Positions 30,528 through 38,811 of a DNA stretch of 64,000 bases are shown piece after piece. The position numbers and the translations under genes were made by a program. This DNA is from Vibrio sp. SCSIO 43136. Its GTDB lineage: Bacteria > Pseudomonadota > Gammaproteobacteria > Enterobacterales > Vibrionaceae. The stretch is taken from NCBI RefSeq assembly GCF_023716565.1, contig NZ_CP071848.1, positions 930,001 through 994,000 of the forward strand, written 5' to 3'. A model generated the notes under the pieces. The model saw nothing but the letters and a program-made list of their open reading frames with translations. It made no database searches and was not told the DNA's origin. Each line of letters opens with the position of its first letter. Within the stretch, counting starts at the first letter, position 1.

Positions 30528-32561
30528 ATGGCCAAAACTTTCGATTTGGTTTCCAAATATCAACCTTCTGGGGATCAACCCACCGCAATAGCACAGCTGA
30601 TCGATGGACTTGATTCTGGATTGGCACACCAAACCTTGTTGGGTGTTACTGGGTCGGGTAAAACCTTTACCCTTGCGAATGTGATCGCTTCTGCCGAAAG
30701 GCCGACGATTTTGCTTGCGCCTAATAAGACACTGGCGGCGCAGCTTTATGGTGAGATGAAAGCATTTTTCCCCAACAATGCGGTTGAGTATTTTGTTTCT
30801 TACTATGATTACTACCAACCAGAAGCTTATGTGCCAACCACTGATACTTTTATCGAAAAAGATTCCTCTGTGAATGCACATATTGAGCAAATGCGCTTAT
30901 CCGCCACCAAAGCGTTGCTTGAGCGCAAAGATGCCATCATCGTCGCCTCGGTTTCGGCAATTTATGGTCTAGGTGATCCTGAGTCCTATTTGAAGATGAT
31001 GTTGCATGTCCGTCGTGGCGATATGATGGACCAACGAGATATTTTGCGTCGACTGGCCGAGCTACAGTACAGCCGTAATGACGTGGCCTTCGAGCGTGGT
31101 CAGTTCCGAGTGCGTGGTGAAGTGATTGATATCTTCCCTGCCGAGTCAGAACAAGATGCTGTGCGTATCGAGATGTTCGACGACGAGATAGAATGCATCA
31201 GTCTGTTTGACCCACTTACTGGGGTAGTGAAACAGAAAGACTTGGCGCGCTACACCGTTTACCCTAAAACGCACTACGTTACCCCTCGTGACCGGATGCT
31301 CGAAGCCATTGAGCAAATTAAAGTTGAGTTAGAGCAACGCAAAAAGTACTTGCTAGAGAACAACAAACTGCTAGAAGAGCAGCGCATTTCCCAACGTACT
31401 CAATTTGATATCGAGATGATGAACGAGCTGGGTTTCTGCTCAGGTATCGAAAACTACTCAAGATTCTTGAGTGGCCGTTTGGAAGGTGAACCGCCTCCGA
31501 CACTATTTGATTACCTGCCGCCGGATGGCTTATTGGTGATCGATGAATCACACGTGACGGTGCCACAGATTGGCGCTATGTATAAAGGTGACCGCTCTCG
31601 TAAGGAAACCCTCGTGGAATACGGTTTCCGCTTACCTTCTGCGCTCGACAACCGCCCAATGAAATTTGAAGAGTTCGAGTCAATTGCACCGCAGACGATT
31701 TTTGTATCAGCTACACCGGGCAACTATGAGCTGGAAAAATCTGACGGGGAAATTGCTGATCAGGTAGTACGTCCTACCGGCTTGCTTGACCCTGAACTTG
31801 AGGTTCGTCCGGTCGCAACACAAGTTGATGATTTGTTATCTGAAGTGCGCAAACGTTCAGAAATTAATGAGCGAGTGTTGGTGACGACGTTGACTAAGCG
31901 TATGGCTGAGGACTTGACCGAATATTTGCATGAACATGGTGTGAAAGTTCGTTACTTGCATTCAGACATCGACACCGTTGAGCGTGTTGAAATCATCCGC
32001 GACCTGCGTTTGGGTGAGTTTGATGTACTGGTCGGTATCAACTTGTTGCGAGAAGGTTTGGACATGCCAGAAGTGTCGCTGGTGGCAATCTTAGATGCGG
32101 ATAAAGAAGGTTTCTTGCGCTCTGAACGCTCGTTGATCCAGACCATTGGTCGTGCGGCTCGTAACCTGAACGGTAAAGCTATCTTGTATGCTGATTCGAT
32201 CACTAAATCGATGAAGAAAGCGATGGATGAAACCAATCGACGTCGCGACAAGCAGCAAGCGTATAACCTAGAGCAAGGTATGGAGCCTCAAGCACTGCAA
32301 ACCAGTGTAAAAGACATCATGGAATTGGGAGATATTACCAAGGCCAAGGCAAAACGTGGCACCAACAAGCAAGTACCGTTGGCAAAAGTGGCGGAAGAGT
32401 CCAATACTTATCAAGTGCTAACACCACAGGAGCTAGAGAAGCTAATTACTAAGCTTGAGAATGAGATGTACAAGCACGCTCAAGACCTAGAGTTTGAGCT
32501 TGCCGCAGCAAAACGTGATGAGATAGAAAAGCTAAAATCGCAATTCATTGTTAACAGTTAG
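30528..32561 (+). CDS. uvrB: Excinuclease ABC subunit B
   Basis: The 677-residue UvrB protein verifies DNA damage in nucleotide-excision repair and recruits UvrC. Walker A is [11 protein letters not shown] near residue 40; the beta-hairpin with [12 protein letters not shown] clamps the DNA strand; DESHV and helicase motifs including QTIGRAARN lie in the second RecA-like domain; the C-terminal UVR domain ends the protein ([17 protein letters not shown]). The length equals the family norm. Neighbours on the 3' side are qrr1 and luxO, the standard Vibrio order. Confidence 0.98.
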   Translation: MAKTFDLVSKYQPSGDQPTAIAQLIDGLDSGLAHQTLLGVTGSGKTFTLANVIASAERPTILLAPNKTLAAQLYGEMKAFFPNNAVEYFVSYYDYYQPEAYVPTTDTFIEKDSSVNAHIEQMRLSATKALLERKDAIIVASVSAIYGLGDPESYLKMMLHVRRGDMMDQRDILRRLAELQYSRNDVAFERGQFRVRGEVIDIFPAESEQDAVRIEMFDDEIECISLFDPLTGVVKQKDLARYTVYPKTHYVTPRDRMLEAIEQIKVELEQRKKYLLENNKLLEEQRISQRTQFDIEMMNELGFCSGIENYSRFLSGRLEGEPPPTLFDYLPPDGLLVIDESHVTVPQIGAMYKGDRSRKETLVEYGFRLPSALDNRPMKFEEFESIAPQTIFVSATPGNYELEKSDGEIADQVVRPTGLLDPELEVRPVATQVDDLLSEVRKRSEINERVLVTTLTKRMAEDLTEYLHEHGVKVRYLHSDIDTVERVEIIRDLRLGEFDVLVGINLLREGLDMPEVSLVAILDADKEGFLRSERSLIQTIGRAARNLNGKAILYADSITKSMKKAMDETNRRRDKQQAYNLEQGMEPQALQTSVKDIMELGDITKAKAKRGTNKQVPLAKVAEESNTYQVLTPQELEKLITKLENEMYKHAQDLEFELAAAKRDEIEKLKSQFIVNS

Positions 32562-32593
32562 GGGGCAGTGCGCTCCCATCTGGTATAAACAGG

Positions 32594-32692
32594 CAAAAAA
32601 ATAGCCAACAAGAAATCGAGTCTCGTTGGCTTCATTTTGTGAATACTTTGTTCACTAACAACGTCAGTTGGCTAGGTGACCCATGTGGGTCG
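32594..32692 (-). ncRNA. qrr1: Quorum-regulatory small RNA Qrr1
   Basis: The minus strand encodes an approximately 98-nt RNA. A 5' hairpin (GACCCACATGGGTC) is followed by the invariant Qrr core TAGCCAACTGACGTTGTTAG, then a variable middle and a terminator hairpin (GCCAAC..GTTGGC) with seven T. Qrr RNAs act with Hfq on quorum-sensing mRNAs such as luxR/hapR and aphA. The position, between uvrB and luxO and divergent from luxO, is exactly that of qrr1 in other vibrios. The 5' end is placed 12 nt after the sigma-54 -12 element; the exact ends are inferred. Confidence 0.95.
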
Positions 32693-32702
32693 ATATAAGT
32701 AA

Positions 32703-32718
32703 TGCATTTAGCATGCCA
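32703..32718 (-). promoter_or_regulatory. Sigma-54 promoter of qrr1
   Basis: On the minus strand TGGCATGCTAAATGCA has the -24 GG and -12 GC 12 bp apart, as required for RpoN. It lies just upstream of the Qrr1 5' end. Confidence 0.88.
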
Positions 32719-32781
32719 ATATAAAATTGCCGAAAATATGCGACTGGCTTTGCTTTTTTAGCTAAAAAGACTATCATTGAA

Positions 32782-32794
32782 TTGCAAAATGCAA
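32782..32794 (+). promoter_or_regulatory. LuxO-binding site
   Basis: TTGCAAAATGCAA is a dyad of the type bound by LuxO~P (TTGCA-N3-TGCAA). It lies about 90 bp upstream of the qrr1 start and about 40 bp from luxO. Further TGCAA half-sites occur nearby (32801-32806, 32821-32825), which could extend the enhancer or allow autoregulation of luxO. Confidence 0.8.
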
Positions 32795-32835
32795 ATCATA
32801 ATGCAAAACAATTATTAATATGCAACGGCTAGGAA

Positions 32836-34239
32836 ATGCAAAACAATAACTTATCTCCAAGGACTAAGTATCTTCTGATGGTTGAAGATACCGCTTCTGT
32901 CGCAGCACTGTACCGATCTTACCTGATGCCACTCGGTATCGATATCAAGATCGTAGGTACTGGTGAAGACGCTATTGCCAGCCTAGACAAACGCATTCCT
33001 GACCTTATCCTGCTCGATTTGCGACTGCCTGATATGACAGGTATGGACGTACTTGAATCGGTGAAACGCAAATATCCTGATGTACCAGTGATCTTTATGA
33101 CGGCACACGGTTCGATTGATACCGCCGTTGAAGCAATGCGTAAAGGTGCACAGGATTTCTTGATCAAGCCGTGTGAGGCTGACCGCCTTCGTGTCACTGT
33201 TAACAACGGTATCCGCAAAGCAGGCAAACTGAAACTACTCGCTGACGAACCAGGCAGTAACAACTATCAAGGCTTTATCGGTAGTAGCCAAACCATGCAA
33301 GCCGTTTATCGCACTATTGACTCGGCAGCACCAAGTAAGGCGTCGGTATTTATTACCGGTGAAAGTGGTACGGGTAAAGAAGTTTGTGCTGAAGCAATTC
33401 ACGCAGCGAGTAAGCGTGGTGACAAGCCGTTTATCGCAATTAACTGTGCAGCTATCCCCAAAGATCTGATTGAAAGTGAACTGTTCGGCCACGTGAAAGG
33501 TGCGTTTACCGGGGCATCTACCGATAGACAGGGCGCAGCAGAGCTTGCTAATGGAGGAACCTTGTTCCTAGATGAGCTTTGCGAAATGGATCTTGACCTG
33601 CAAACGAAACTTCTTCGATTTATTCAAACCGGTACGTTTCAAAAAGTAGGCTCTTCAAAAATGAAGAGTGTAGACGTGAGATTTGTCTGCGCAACCAACC
33701 GTGATCCGTGGAAAGAAGTGCAAGAAGGCCGTTTTAGAGAAGATTTGTACTACAGACTGTACGTAATTCCATTGCATCTTCCACCGTTAAGAGAACGTGG
33801 TGAAGATGTGGTAGAGATTGCTTATTCTTTGCTCGGTTTTATGTCGAATGAAGAAGGAAAAGGTTTTGCTCGCTTCGCACCAGACGTTATTGCTCGATTT
33901 GTGAATTACGAGTGGCCGGGTAACGTTCGTCAGCTACAGAACGTGCTACGAAATGTGGTAGTCCTAAATCAAGGCAGCGAGATCAGCATGGAAATGTTGC
34001 CGCCACCGCTTAATTTACCGAGTGCCTCGGCCGCAACAATGGCTTCAAGCGGTGAAATTTCTACTACACTTGGAGTAGAAGACATCCGTCCACTTTGGAT
34101 CACCGAAAAGCAAGCGATAGAGCAGGCCATCGACTTGTGTGAAGGAAATATTCCCCGTGCTGCTGGATATTTAGAGGTCAGCCCTTCGACCTTATATCGT
34201 AAGCTTCAAAGCTGGAAAGAAGTTGAAACCATCAAGTAA
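32836..34239 (+). CDS. luxO: Quorum-sensing response regulator LuxO
   Basis: LuxO is the sigma-54-dependent activator that, when phosphorylated by LuxU at low cell density, turns on the qrr RNAs. The receiver domain has phospho-acceptor D61 ([10 protein letters not shown]); the AAA+ domain has Walker A GESGTGKE, the sigma-54 contact motif [13 protein letters not shown] and DELCEMD; the C-terminal Fis-like helix-turn-helix is [22 protein letters not shown]. The length is 467 residues. The ATG at 32836 is close to AGG (spacing short); starting at Met15 would give 453 residues and explain the older D47 numbering. It is followed by luxU. Confidence 0.97.
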   Translation: MQNNNLSPRTKYLLMVEDTASVAALYRSYLMPLGIDIKIVGTGEDAIASLDKRIPDLILLDLRLPDMTGMDVLESVKRKYPDVPVIFMTAHGSIDTAVEAMRKGAQDFLIKPCEADRLRVTVNNGIRKAGKLKLLADEPGSNNYQGFIGSSQTMQAVYRTIDSAAPSKASVFITGESGTGKEVCAEAIHAASKRGDKPFIAINCAAIPKDLIESELFGHVKGAFTGASTDRQGAAELANGGTLFLDELCEMDLDLQTKLLRFIQTGTFQKVGSSKMKSVDVRFVCATNRDPWKEVQEGRFREDLYYRLYVIPLHLPPLRERGEDVVEIAYSLLGFMSNEEGKGFARFAPDVIARFVNYEWPGNVRQLQNVLRNVVVLNQGSEISMEMLPPPLNLPSASAATMASSGEISTTLGVEDIRPLWITEKQAIEQAIDLCEGNIPRAAGYLEVSPSTLYRKLQSWKEVETIK

Positions 34240-34350
34240 TCGGTACGATTGACGGAATCTAGACAATTGGCTTACGAGCCGTTAAGTTAAGCAAGTAAAT
34301 AACTAGTAACTAACAAAACTGTCACAAGAAGAATAACTAGAGGACCAACG

Positions 34351-34698
34351 ATGACAAGAGTTGTCAACACCGACAGGATCAGTGAGCTGGCAAACGACAT
34401 TGGTGAAGAAAATCTACCCATGTTGTTTAACATCTTTATCGGTGAGCTAATGGATTACGCAGAAGCTTTAGCCAACGCCCCAAGTGAGCAGTTACAAGCG
34501 GAAGATCAGTTGAAATCTATCAGTCATTCGCTAAAAAGTAGTGCAGCCAGTTTCGGCGCTGAGCAGCTTTGTGACTTTGCGACTAACTTGGATGCAAGGT
34601 ACAAAACAGGGGAGGTGATCAGTACTAATGAGAATCGACAAACAATGATTGAGTACCTCAACACCACCCGCGAAGAGTATTTGAAACTATCGCAATAA
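34351..34698 (+). CDS. luxU: Phosphorelay protein LuxU
   Basis: The 115-residue histidine phosphotransfer protein has an HPt four-helix bundle. The phosphorylated His is H59 in SISHSLKSSAASFGAEQL. It carries phosphate between the hybrid sensor kinases (LuxN, LuxQ, CqsS types) and LuxO. It lies 111 bases after luxO and overlaps the 3' end of the convergent yvcK-like gene by 12 bases. Confidence 0.96.
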   Translation: MTRVVNTDRISELANDIGEENLPMLFNIFIGELMDYAEALANAPSEQLQAEDQLKSISHSLKSSAASFGAEQLCDFATNLDARYKTGEVISTNENRQTMIEYLNTTREEYLKLSQ

Positions 34699-35577
34699 AT
34701 TTTCTATCGCTAGCTGTAACTTGTCTCTGTCGTGACGCCAATCGTGATTGACAGAGGCAAGACTGGTTTGAACTATTTCCTCTACCGCCTCCATTGGTTC
34801 GACTGCATCTTCGCTTAACAGCACATCAATTTTTCTGCCTTGGCAAGCACGTTGGCACCAGCGCAGCTTCTCATCTAATGACATACGACCAGCAGGGCCA
34901 TACTCTGGTGACAGGTTGTTTATGAACACCACTTTAGCCTTGGTGTTGGCTGCAATTGCTTTGCCCATTGCAGGGAGGAGTATCGGCGGCATAATACTGG
35001 TCAGAAAGCTGCCGGGTCCTAAAATGATTGCATCGGCCTGTGCAATCGCTTCAATGGCCTCTTTAGTCGCAGGAACTTCAGGCTCAACGTACAGTCTTTG
35101 CAGGTCTTGCTCCATTTCATCCACATTGGTTTCGCCACGTACCCATTCACCTTCTTCCGACAAAGCGGTCAGATCTGCTGGGTATTCCGACATCGGTACG
35201 ATGTTCACTTCGACTTTAAGCATATCTCGGATCAAGTTGATCGCATCCAGTGGCCTGACGGATAAGTTATCAAGCGCCGTTAGCATGAGGTTGCCAAGGT
35301 TGTGGTTGTTGAGCTCACCATCGCCTTTAAAACGATACTCAAACATCATCGATCCAATGGATGGTTCGGTGATTAACTGGTTGATGCAGTTGCGAGTATC
35401 GCCCCAAGCAATTCCTCCTTGGCAACTGCGGATCCGCCCAGTAGAGCCGCCATTATCTGTGGTAGCAACGATGCCTGTTGCATTGGAACCAAAATCTTTT
35501 AGTGCGGCCAGCATACGACCTAGCCCATGACCACCACCGATGGCGACCACTTTTTTGTTGTTATATAGCGTTGTCAT
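34687..35577 (-). CDS. YvcK/CofD-like family protein
   Basis: The protein of about 296 residues has the nucleotide-binding fold of the gluconeogenesis-factor family (YbhK in E. coli): VVAIGGGHGLGRML at the N terminus, TTDNGGSTGRIR, WGDTRNCINQLI, the HNLGNLMLTAL segment and GPGSFLTSIMPPILL. YvcK-type proteins bind UDP-sugars and affect central carbon flow and cell wall in other bacteria; the role in Vibrio is less clear. The start is uncertain: ATG 35577 gives MTTLYNNKKVVAIGGG, while ATG 35589 or 35631 is also open; none has a strong ribosome site. It is convergent with luxU. Confidence 0.88.
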   Translation of the reverse strand: MTTLYNNKKVVAIGGGHGLGRMLAALKDFGSNATGIVATTDNGGSTGRIRSCQGGIAWGDTRNCINQLITEPSIGSMMFEYRFKGDGELNNHNLGNLMLTALDNLSVRPLDAINLIRDMLKVEVNIVPMSEYPADLTALSEEGEWVRGETNVDEMEQDLQRLYVEPEVPATKEAIEAIAQADAIILGPGSFLTSIMPPILLPAMGKAIAANTKAKVVFINNLSPEYGPAGRMSLDEKLRWCQRACQGRKIDVLLSEDAVEPMEAVEEIVQTSLASVNHDWRHDRDKLQLAIENLLR

Positions 35578-35825
35578 TGTTTTCGTCATTATTATGGTTA
35601 TCTCGCCGCTCAAATTATCCCAAACCTTCATGTGTGGCGAGGGAAATTGTCACAGAAGTTGATATTGGTAGCGAGCATGCAAGTTACTGTGGTAATGGGG
35701 AGTCAAAATTCCCCTTGGTTCGCCCATAAATGATTAGAAAATAGTCGCCCGAGACGATCAAAGCATCATTTTTTGCTTTATCAGTAGCAAGAGTAGGGAG
35801 AATTGAGTATTTTTATAAGAACGCA

Positions 35826-35958
35826 TCCTCGCTGGTGATACTAGTGGGGACTGCCATAACTCCGAGCTTCGTTCACTAAGTCTTAGGATAAGTGATGGAA
35901 GCCAGTGACAGGTTGTCACAAGGGTTTACTTGGAAATGGGTAAGCCTCCCGTGTTTGG
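35826..35958 (+). promoter_or_regulatory. Molybdenum-cofactor (Moco) riboswitch
   Basis: The moaA leader carries the features of the Moco RNA motif: an outer stem region, a GTGACAGG-TTGTCAC hairpin, and the conserved GGGTTTACTTGG...GGGTAAGCCTCCC helix closed by CAC/GTG. The last helix ends 12 bases before the GTG start, next to the AAAGG ribosome site. In E. coli the same motif lowers moaA expression when the cofactor is plentiful. The ends of the motif are approximate. Confidence 0.82.
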
Positions 35959-35969
35959 AAAGGTGTTCC

Positions 35970-36959
35970 GTGGCGATTCAATTCGAAGATAGATTCCAAC
36001 GCAAGTTTCATTACTTGCGCTTGTCCGTTACAGATGTCTGTAACTTTAAATGCACATATTGCTTGCCTGATGGGTATCGTCCTAACGGGCGCAAAAACTC
36101 GTCTTTTTTAAGCTTAGAAGAGATCAAACGTGTCGTTGATACGTTTGCACTTTGTGGCACCAGTAAGGTTCGTATTACTGGTGGTGAGCCAAGTCTACGC
36201 AAAGACTTTACCCAGATCATTGAAACCATTGCCAATACTGATGGCATCGATAAGGTGGTGACCACCACTAATGGTTATCGTATGGCAAAAAACGTTGCTG
36301 AGTGGCGACGGGCAGGCCTAAACGGTATCAATGTTAGTGTGGATAGTTTGGACCCACATATGTTCCATCAAATTACCGGCGAAAATAAGTTCTCTGAGGT
36401 AATGGAAGGTATCGATAAAGCGTTTGAGGCTGGGTTTGAGCAAGTCAAAGTTAACGCTGTATTGCTCAAGGATCTCAATAGCACCCAGTTGCCTGCCTTT
36501 TTAAATTGGATCAAGCATCGCCCAATTCAGCTTAGATTTATTGAGCTGATGGAAACCGGGGAAATGGACAGCCTGTTTCGAAAACATCACCAATCGGGTG
36601 TCGGGATCCAAAACATCCTGATAGCCAATGGTTGGCTTCTTAAAGAGAAAGCCATTAATGATGGGCCTGCGGTTGTTTATTATCATCCCGATTATCAGGG
36701 TGAGATTGGCTTGATCATGCCGTATGCAAAACACTTCTGTGAAACTTGTAACCGACTACGAGTCTCTGCCATGGGCAAGCTGCATCTATGTTTGTTTGGC
36801 GAGCATGGGGTTGAGTTACGTGATTTGCTTCAACAAGATGATCAGCAACAAGCATTAGTTGCCAGAATTAACCAACATTTGCAGACCAAGGAAGTCAGCC
36901 ATTATCTGCACGATGGAAATTCTGGTATGACGCCGCATCTGGCCTCAATCGGTGGTTAA
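35970..36959 (+). CDS. moaA: GTP 3',8-cyclase MoaA
   Basis: This radical-SAM enzyme catalyses the first step of molybdenum-cofactor synthesis. The N-terminal cluster motif is CNFKCTYC (C24, C28, C31); [12 protein letters not shown] binds SAM; the C-terminal cluster uses CETCNRLR with a further Cys in LHLCLFGE; the protein ends in GG. The GTG at 35970 gives 329 residues, as in E. coli, and has AAAGG seven bases before it; the frame is open 26 codons further into the riboswitch. It is first in moaABCDE. Confidence 0.97.
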   Translation: MAIQFEDRFQRKFHYLRLSVTDVCNFKCTYCLPDGYRPNGRKNSSFLSLEEIKRVVDTFALCGTSKVRITGGEPSLRKDFTQIIETIANTDGIDKVVTTTNGYRMAKNVAEWRRAGLNGINVSVDSLDPHMFHQITGENKFSEVMEGIDKAFEAGFEQVKVNAVLLKDLNSTQLPAFLNWIKHRPIQLRFIELMETGEMDSLFRKHHQSGVGIQNILIANGWLLKEKAINDGPAVVYYHPDYQGEIGLIMPYAKHFCETCNRLRVSAMGKLHLCLFGEHGVELRDLLQQDDQQQALVARINQHLQTKEVSHYLHDGNSGMTPHLASIGG

Positions 36960-37003
36960 GCCACTAACATCTAAATCAATAAATTCAGTCTAAAGGTGAA
37001 ATC

Positions 37004-37516
37004 ATGGGTCACGCCGAATCTAAATTCGTCCCAGCAAATATTGCAGTGCTAACCGTTTCAGATACTCGAACCGAAGAAAATGACACATCCGGCGGCTACC
37101 TTGCCGAGCAGCTTCAGGAAGCAGGTCATAATCTTGCCGCTAAAGCGATCGTGATTGATGACAAGTACAAGATCCGAGCGATTGTCTCACAATGGATCGC
37201 TGATGAGTCGATTCAAGCTATTATGCTAACGGGTGGCACAGGCTTTACCTCACGCGACAGTACGCCAGAGGCTCTCGTCCCTCTTTTTGATAAGCAGGTT
37301 GAAGGCTTTGGTGAGCTGTTCCGTCAGGTTTCGTATGAAGAGATCGGTACGTCAACCATTCAATCTCGTGCGATTGCAGGTTTCGCTAACCATACGGTGA
37401 TTTTTGCCATGCCGGGTTCAACAGGCGCTTGTCGTACTGCGTGGACCAAAATCATCAAGCAGCAGATGGATGCCAGCCATCGTCCATGTAACTTTATGCC
37501 GCACCTAAGCGTTTAA
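37004..37516 (+). CDS. moaB: Molybdenum cofactor biosynthesis protein B
   Basis: The 170-residue protein has the MogA/MoaB fold: VLTVSDTRTEENDTSGGYLAEQL at the N terminus, LTGGTGFTSRDSTPEAL and AMPGSTGACRTAW. Related proteins adenylylate molybdopterin; in bacteria with MogA the role of MoaB is uncertain. AAAGGTGAAATC precedes the ATG. It lies 44 bases after moaA. Confidence 0.95.
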   Translation: MGHAESKFVPANIAVLTVSDTRTEENDTSGGYLAEQLQEAGHNLAAKAIVIDDKYKIRAIVSQWIADESIQAIMLTGGTGFTSRDSTPEALVPLFDKQVEGFGELFRQVSYEEIGTSTIQSRAIAGFANHTVIFAMPGSTGACRTAWTKIIKQQMDASHRPCNFMPHLSV

Positions 37517-37528
37517 GGTGTCGATGCG

Positions 37529-38008
37529 ATGAGTGAATTTACCCATATCAATGCTTCTGGTGAAGCCAACATGGTGGACGTTTCTGCCAAAGCGGAAACC
37601 GTGCGTGAAGCACGTGCAGAAGCGTTTGTAGAAATGGCCCCAGAAACCTTGCAACTGATAGTTTCTGGTAGCCACCACAAAGGGGATGTGTTTGCCACGG
37701 CGCGTATCGCAGGTATTCAAGCCGCTAAGCGCACTTGGGACCTTATTCCCTTATGCCATCCACTGCTTTTATCTAAAGTTGAAGTGCAGCTGGAAGCTCA
37801 GCCTGAGCTGAATCGTGTTCGTATCGAATCTTTGTGTAAACTGGCGGGAAAAACGGGCGTTGAGATGGAAGCACTCACCGCAGCGTCTGTGGCAGCACTG
37901 ACTATTTACGACATGTGTAAAGCCGTGCAAAAAGATATGGTGATTGGTCAAGTTCGCTTGCTAGAGAAAACCGGTGGCAAATCAGGTCACTTTAAGGTGG
38001 AGTCATGA
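37529..38008 (+). CDS. moaC: Cyclic pyranopterin monophosphate synthase
   Basis: The 159-residue MoaC converts the MoaA product to cyclic pyranopterin monophosphate. Family motifs are [41 protein letters not shown], and the catalytic loop [18 protein letters not shown], with KAVQKDM at the end. It starts 12 bases after moaB behind AAGGTG and overlaps moaD by four bases. Confidence 0.97.
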   Translation: MSEFTHINASGEANMVDVSAKAETVREARAEAFVEMAPETLQLIVSGSHHKGDVFATARIAGIQAAKRTWDLIPLCHPLLLSKVEVQLEAQPELNRVRIESLCKLAGKTGVEMEALTAASVAALTIYDMCKAVQKDMVIGQVRLLEKTGGKSGHFKVES

Positions 38009-38250
38009 TAAAAGTCCTTTTCTTTGCTCAAACCCGTGAACTGGTCGGTATGGACTCACTGGAAGTTGAAGCCAGTTTCACCAGTGCTGAAAACTTGCGA
38101 GCTCATCTAGCCGAAAAAGGTGACAAGTGGGCGCTAGCATTAGAAGCCGGTAAAACGTTAGTCGCAATTAACCAAACTTTGGTCCCGCTTGAGTCTGAGA
38201 TCAAAGCAGGTGATGAAGTCGCCTTTTTCCCTCCAGTTACAGGGGGATAA
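38005..38250 (+). CDS. moaD: Molybdopterin synthase small subunit
   Basis: The 81-residue ubiquitin-like sulfur carrier ends in the required GG (FFPPVTGG), which is adenylylated and thiocarboxylated before donating sulfur. Its ATG overlaps the moaC stop (ATGA), and moaE starts two bases after its stop, so translation is coupled. Confidence 0.96.
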   Translation: MIKVLFFAQTRELVGMDSLEVEASFTSAENLRAHLAEKGDKWALALEAGKTLVAINQTLVPLESEIKAGDEVAFFPPVTGG

Positions 38251-38252
38251 CC

Positions 38253-38711
38253 ATGGAACCTGTTAGCGTTCAATTTGAAGATTTCTCTGTTGCCGAAGAA
38301 TACGAGTTCCTGTCTCAAGGCTCATCTGCTGGGGCGGTTGTTACCTTCGTTGGTAAGGTTCGAGATATGAACCTTGGGGACAACGTGATTGGGTTGTCGC
38401 TGGAACATTACCCAGGTATGACGGAGAAATCACTGCTTGAGATCGTTGAGAAAGCCAAGCAGCGCTGGCCGATCGACAAGGTGCGAGTGATCCATAGAGT
38501 TGGCGATTTAGATATTGGCGATCAGATTGTATTCGTTGGTGTCTCTAGTGCCCATCGCCTTGCAGCTTTTGAAGCCTGTGAATTTATGATGGATTACCTT
38601 AAGACCAAAGCGCCATTTTGGAAAAAAGAGCGCACGACAGAGTCTGTTCGTTGGGTTGAATCAAGAGATTCTGATGCCCAAGCAGCGCAGCGTTGGGAAG
38701 AGAATAACTAA
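38253..38711 (+). CDS. moaE: Molybdopterin synthase large subunit
   Basis: The 152-residue catalytic subunit joins MoaD to form molybdopterin synthase, which inserts the dithiolene sulfurs. Visible motifs are AGAVVTFVGKVRDMN, LSLEHYPGMTEKSL, HRVGDLDIGDQIVFVGVSSAHR and the catalytic Lys in TKAPFWKKE. It closes the moa operon. Confidence 0.96.
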   Translation: MEPVSVQFEDFSVAEEYEFLSQGSSAGAVVTFVGKVRDMNLGDNVIGLSLEHYPGMTEKSLLEIVEKAKQRWPIDKVRVIHRVGDLDIGDQIVFVGVSSAHRLAAFEACEFMMDYLKTKAPFWKKERTTESVRWVESRDSDAQAAQRWEENN

Positions 38712-38764
38712 GCTGATTTAAAGATGTGTTCGATTGGACGTATTGTTAATCAAGGAATAGATAA

Positions 38765-38798
38765 AAGGGATGGCATTAGCCATCCCTCTATTTTTTAG
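38765..38798 (+). terminator. Terminator between moaE and chiA
   Basis: The 8-bp stem GGGATGGC/GCCATCCC with an ATTA loop is followed by TCTATTTTTT on the plus strand; the minus side has CTTTTATC, so it may serve the convergent chiA too. Confidence 0.85.
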
Positions 38799-38811
38799 CA
38801 TTGATAAGTTA

